From Candidatus Heimdallarchaeota archaeon (GTDB taxonomy: Archaea; Asgardarchaeota; Heimdallarchaeia; Heimdallarchaeales; Heimdallarchaeaceae): 11,036 bases of DNA. Made by a program: the position numbers and the translations under genes. Location of the stretch: assembly GCA_016839875.1 (NCBI GenBank), contig JAEOTK010000381.1, forward strand, positions 1 to 11,036, given 5' to 3'. Positions 8,601 to 11,036 of this stretch are shown in pieces; position 1 is the stretch's first letter, and the number at the start of each line of letters is the position of its first letter. The notes under the pieces are model-generated. The model was not told the origin of the DNA, made no database searches, and saw only the letters and a list, made by a program, of their open reading frames with translations.

Positions 8601-9903
8601 CTCCAACAAGTATTAATGATCCTATAATTATCACTACAATATACCAATAATTCTGGAGGAATTCTACAAAGGGATTGAATGTTGTTAGTCCTTCAATATA
8701 AACATCTAATACGAAATTGTAGCTTGTAACAACAAAGATACCCATAGCTTGTTTTTCTCTATAGCTTGTTCCTAATCCTGTATATTGAGAAGGTTGAACA
8801 GTTGAGTTGTATAAGACAATAAAATCTCCACTATTTAGATAACTTGAGTAATATCCATGTCTGATTGGGTGTTCACTCTGAATACTGGACATCACCCAAT
8901 GATCCTCTTGAAACTCTCCAACATAAAGATGAACATTCTCGCTATCTTCTAGTTGATCCGCAATTAAGACAGTTTTATTTTCTTCTTCAGTATTATAAGA
9001 TATGTCAATTGGATTATTATAGAATGTTGACTGCGAATTTTCAGTTATTCTAGAACCATTAAATGAACCCCAGTAAATTTGCTGGGGATTAGTAAATACA
9101 AAGGACAGAGATTCTGAACCTGTTTCTGGTTGAATCTTAACTTGATCCACTGGATGAAGTACATTACTAAATGTTCGGTTTGCTTTAAAATACACAGATT
9201 CATTTGCAAGCTGTCCTATTCCTATACCAAAACCTTCAGGAGCATATCGAAAAGCATACCAGATATTATCTTCATCATCCACTGTATAATCTAAAATCTG
9301 TTTCCATGAATCACTTGCTATTAAGAAATCTTCTTTTTCGAATGTATTTGTTAACGCTGATAATGGACGACCACTGTATCTAGTTATGTTTTTCAACATA
9401 CCAAATGGTCCATAAACATAATCATGGAAAAGATGGACTTTATCATTTGCATAAATGACCTTAATATCAAACACGTTGTTGAGAACTTCAGCACCGGTTA
9501 ATTGAGTAATTTCCTCATTGAATGATCTCTGAGCAGCTCTTGTGTAGTAATAGAAAACCATATCTCCCCCAATAAAGGATTTCGAGTAAACAATACCAAC
9601 TTGATAAACACACCTAATCTGTATTCCAAGAGCATCTTCTTCAATAACTGTGAAATTCATTTGTCCGTTTTCATAATATAAATGGACTAATTTTTCTCCT
9701 TCTGATGCTTCTATATGCAGAAATGTGTGAAGATTTCCAAATCTATCTCTAACAGGATATGATTCGAGTAAACCTCCATCAATTGAGTAATTTGACATAT
9801 ATATTATATTCTCATTTTCTTCAGCTGAAACGTAAGTTATACTAGTAGATAGAACTGCTAGTAAAACGATTAAGCAAAGTATCTTCTGAGTCGCTCTCAA
9901 CAT
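5692..9903 (-). CDS. Large FtsX/MacB-type ABC permease with N-terminal propeller-like ectodomain
   Basis: 1403 residues from the ATG at 9903. A signal peptide (1-27) is followed by a beta-rich exterior domain (28-418), TM1 (420-440) and a basic cytoplasmic link. FtsX module 1 follows: TM2 (492-513), exterior domain 1 (514-791), TM3 (795-815), TM4 (843-867), TM5 (885-911). A hairpin (TM6 934-955, TM7 969-994) leads to module 2: TM8 (1028-1047), exterior domain 2 (1048-1267), TM9-TM11 (1268-1388). After TM3 comes E-K-E-I-E-I-L-R-S-R-G (823-833), the usual FtsX loop that contacts the ATPase; its counterpart after TM9 is 1297-1312. This is the ten-helix double-FtsX plan plus an added ectodomain and helix. 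Sixteen N-x-S/T sequons lie in predicted exterior parts. A TTG at 9909 could also start the frame, but a TATA box 29 bases upstream favours a near-leaderless ATG. It overlaps the ATPase start region. Such permeases move lipids, lipoproteins or peptides, or transmit force across the membrane; which applies here is unknown. Confidence 0.9.
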   Translation of the reverse strand: MLRATQKILCLIVLLAVLSTSITYVSAEENENIIYMSNYSIDGGLLESYPVRDRFGNLHTFLHIEASEGEKLVHLYYENGQMNFTVIEEDALGIQIRCVYQVGIVYSKSFIGGDMVFYYYTRAAQRSFNEEITQLTGAEVLNNVFDIKVIYANDKVHLFHDYVYGPFGMLKNITRYSGRPLSALTNTFEKEDFLIASDSWKQILDYTVDDEDNIWYAFRYAPEGFGIGIGQLANESVYFKANRTFSNVLHPVDQVKIQPETGSESLSFVFTNPQQIYWGSFNGSRITENSQSTFYNNPIDISYNTEEENKTVLIADQLEDSENVHLYVGEFQEDHWVMSSIQSEHPIRHGYYSSYLNSGDFIVLYNSTVQPSQYTGLGTSYREKQAMGIFVVTSYNFVLDVYIEGLTTFNPFVEFLQNYWYIVVIIIGSLILVGVLIFLTWKFKGESIKNFLTDKSVGEYNRFALIFVNIGRFFSNAVSTIFTIWFSNKKRSLLTLAGFIITGYLLSSAIIIAQSEEPTMIKAYERSFSLGNDGIMSATVETSFIASTGNPLNLSSDYASLAKQEVLDLFQGTTFNKYIEGIESCYYVSASILSNKNTTYNFQHITALPDNSDPFFEVVLTEGRVPQAADEICLSQPIANTLEISLNDTLTVVASNSISGTPDSEYYVPLKVVGFFPTTQTTRTDRITNTLGLSDDLYLVYKTTHILTKQSFFFDIFNNATRVNLPKVYGYFQLDTSFSEFSIDERTSIVNELSTTFRSKVFSLTFDETAAVKVTNEMESFFSNFNTYYLNNMARLLIFAIPAILLSIYMVFESSELFSSSYEKEIEILRSRGLSNMRITSIYLSTRLIEILVACVASYGFAALTAGPLIKINGFISFDNPDAELVLGNILFAMFVVALVLFVISIPRIIIIVTRKRKIEKAPSTIKKILTFISWRDLFFLMLGLGLFFYFYNEAFVAYYESSISNFTTYLLLTIAGAIFTLLGGLPLVVKILSAMWKGIGYIVWKSRKRKANFMFAEISKDIRYFENITLIFLLIIMILLPVMVVPYSKETTLTEQAYFVNGSDLRIQNWNNVEGISMNEIKALEEVSSVTNVKVYTMIIILRWGISTVTMPVRMVVINQTDFIDTVVKPSDDVTDFSWSQVASLSSTSALMSKPMMEEFHIDVGDNLYISNSTHDLEIIAGFDLFPIYYLLQDYDEGGSTIVITSDHYNNLVATGQYAFKMQDDLLIRLKNPNAVARVKQVIFDAAGTQLANDYNDIKDSLKTPLYNVFIIEMILSLFVSIAVLLFSSFTTAIKILEKRVIKHDIMKKMGINVGTIINMSSIQTMLAAILPTLIIGSAVGFSVMYPTILQLSYGAVPYPVVVKYPIVLLVLLFVGVPALVYLSISYFLRREFQKYAPTMME

Positions 9904-9927
9904 TACCAATTCAGAGACTTTACGTGC

Positions 9928-9935
9928 GTTTATAA
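9928..9935 (-). promoter_or_regulatory. TATA box of the permease-ATPase operon
   Basis: On the minus strand TTATAAAC lies here, preceded by purine-rich AAAAGAA that could serve as a BRE. Its centre is 29 bases from the ATG at 9903, predicting an mRNA leader of about two bases. No Shine-Dalgarno sequence precedes the ATG, which agrees with leaderless initiation. Confidence 0.55.
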
Positions 9936-10001
9936 TTCTTTTGAAACGTAATGTATAGGACTTGTTCCAATAATTCTTGAACTAAATACACTACTAAAAT
10001 A

Positions 10002-10010
10002 TTATATTTA
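10002..10010 (+). promoter_or_regulatory. TATA box of the S15/CocE-type hydrolase gene
   Basis: TTATATTTA is centred about 24 bases before the GTG at 10030, again predicting a leaderless transcript. It faces away from the permease promoter. The two boxes lie within a 126-base divergent region. Confidence 0.5.
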
Positions 10011-10029
10011 ACCAAGTAATATTCTATGT

Positions 10030-11036
10030 GTGAAAAAGAAAATTGCACTTATCATATCCATTAGCTTAATTGTAGCTACAACTGTTACTTTATTATCAGT
10101 TTACATTCCAAGATTAAGGAATCAACCACAAGTTTTTAGCTGGACTTTTCCTTCAAATAGCACATCACACAATGGGTATATGGAAGTTCCATATGACGTA
10201 CCAATGAGAGATGGCACACCATTATCAACATCAGTATTCATCCCTTCTGACATCAATGAATCTTTACCTGTAATATTGGTTCGGACTCCTTATGGAAAAA
10301 GTATGCTTAGCATGCTGGCTGGATATACTTATGATGATTATATTGTTATAATTCAAGATTTTAGAGGATTTTTTGATTCAGAAGGAGAGAAAAGTTTACC
10401 ATTCATAACTGAACAAAATGATGGACAGGACACACTAAATTGGATATCGAATCAACTTTGGTGTGACGGCAAGATAGGTACATGGGGACCATCAGCTTTA
10501 GGTATTGCTCAGTATCTTCTTGCTCCGAATGCTCCAAGTACACTGAAATGTCAATTACCTATAGTAGCTACTGCAGATATCTATGAGTCAATTTTCAGAG
10601 GAGGAGAACTTAGGAATGAACTAATCTTACCATGGATTAGTGGCAATGATTTTCCTGAAGAAAGTCTAGATTTAATAAAAGACAACGAAAAGCTCAATGG
10701 AATGTGGGAAGCAGGAAGATTAGTAGATAATTTCTCTGATGTCCATGTACCAGCTCTTCATATGGGTGGTTGGTGTGATATTTTTACACAAAACACTATA
10801 GATGCTTTTCTTGGATATCAAAATCAAGGTGGAGAAGGAGCAAATGGTAATTCAAAACTAATCATGGGACCATGGGTTCATGGTGGATTCTATGGAGAAT
10901 CTACTGGAGTGATAACCTTTCCTAATCAGAATATTGGGATAATAACAAAAGCTACCGATGCCTTATTTGGTAAATGGTTAAAAGACAACTCTACAATTTG
11001 GGACATGTTACCTACAGTGTCGTTCTATGTTATGAG
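10030..11036 (+). CDS. S15/CocE-type alpha/beta hydrolase, exported or membrane-anchored, 3'-truncated by window end
   Basis: 335 codons are present and the gene runs off the window without a stop. The N-terminus M-K-K-K plus a hydrophobic stretch (5-26) is a signal peptide or signal anchor. From about residue 50 the chain follows the CocE/NonD and X-Pro dipeptidyl-peptidase S15 fold: M-R-D-G-T-P-L (59-65), V-R-T-P-Y-G-K (84-90; Tyr88 probably helps the oxyanion hole), D-F-R-G (110-113), then W-C-D-G-K-I-G-T-W-G-P-S-A-L-G (144-158). Catalytic residues by family position are Ser155, Asp250 in G-G-W-C-D and His284 in G-P-W-V-H-G, so the enzyme looks active. The nucleophile elbow is G-P-S-A-L-G, where relatives usually have G-x-S-Y-x-G. 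Members cleave X-Pro dipeptides, cocaine-like esters or acyl groups; a substrate cannot be assigned. The galactose-binding-like C-terminal domain of the family would lie beyond the window. The start is GTG: the nearby ATG at 10026 and GTG at 10028 hit stops quickly. Confidence 0.85.
   Translation, partial: MKKKIALIISISLIVATTVTLLSVYIPRLRNQPQVFSWTFPSNSTSHNGYMEVPYDVPMRDGTPLSTSVFIPSDINESLPVILVRTPYGKSMLSMLAGYTYDDYIVIIQDFRGFFDSEGEKSLPFITEQNDGQDTLNWISNQLWCDGKIGTWGPSALGIAQYLLAPNAPSTLKCQLPIVATADIYESIFRGGELRNELILPWISGNDFPEESLDLIKDNEKLNGMWEAGRLVDNFSDVHVPALHMGGWCDIFTQNTIDAFLGYQNQGGEGANGNSKLIMGPWVHGGFYGESTGVITFPNQNIGIITKATDALFGKWLKDNSTIWDMLPTVSFYVM

Noticed and set aside
7112..9053. Plus-strand open frames at 7112-7330, 8399-8650 and 8865-9053.
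   Set aside because: They are antisense to the permease; their hydrophobic look simply mirrors membrane-helix codons on the other strand.
9964..9982. GTTC-N11-GAAC inverted repeat between the divergent permease and hydrolase promoters, considered as an operator.
   Set aside because: Only four bases pair in each arm and the interior does not match well; this is expected by chance in AT-rich DNA.

Overview
AT-rich, gene-dense prokaryotic DNA, most likely archaeal. Four of the complete or near-complete genes have TATA-like boxes, and for three of these the box lies about 24-29 bases upstream of the start codon, which implies leaderless or nearly leaderless mRNAs. Several proteins have a signal peptide, a large ectodomain, one C-terminal membrane helix and a basic cytoplasmic tail, and N-x-S/T sequons are frequent in the predicted exterior segments. 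An Asgard-type archaeon is a reasonable guess from the style of the proteins, but nothing in the window (no rRNA or marker gene) proves it.

Layout. Bases 1-293 (+) hold the C-terminal end of an M24-family metallopeptidase. It converges on 339-2135 (-), a surface protein with a seven-repeat beta-propeller, an FN3-like domain and a C-terminal anchor. A 198-base divergent intergenic region with an 11-base direct repeat separates that gene from 2334-3113 (+), a membrane-anchored extracellular DJ-1/PfpI-type protein. A HAD phosphatase follows at 3160-3906 (+). Convergent to it is a two-gene minus-strand operon: 9903-5692 encodes an unusually large FtsX/MacB-type permease, and 5686-3926 encodes its double-domain ATPase. 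A 126-base divergent promoter region leads to 10030-11036 (+), the first 335 codons of an S15/CocE-type alpha/beta hydrolase that runs off the window.

How the genes may work together. The operon appears to encode a complete type VII (MacB/LolCDE-like) ABC machine in two polypeptides. Two FtsX modules are fused in one chain and two competent nucleotide-binding domains in the other. The permease also has a signal peptide, a roughly 390-residue beta-rich ectodomain and an extra membrane helix in front of the normal ten-helix core. That ectodomain carries N-x-H-type motifs like those of the neighbouring seven-bladed propeller protein, so a shared type of extracellular ligand, or contact between the two, is possible but unproven. 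The surrounding genes are mainly surface or exported proteins, plus two peptidase or hydrolase families. This suggests a cell-surface locus concerned with sensing, release or processing of envelope or peptide material. That functional reading is inference. No RNA gene, CRISPR array or mobile element was seen, and no gene-free stretch reaches 300 bases.
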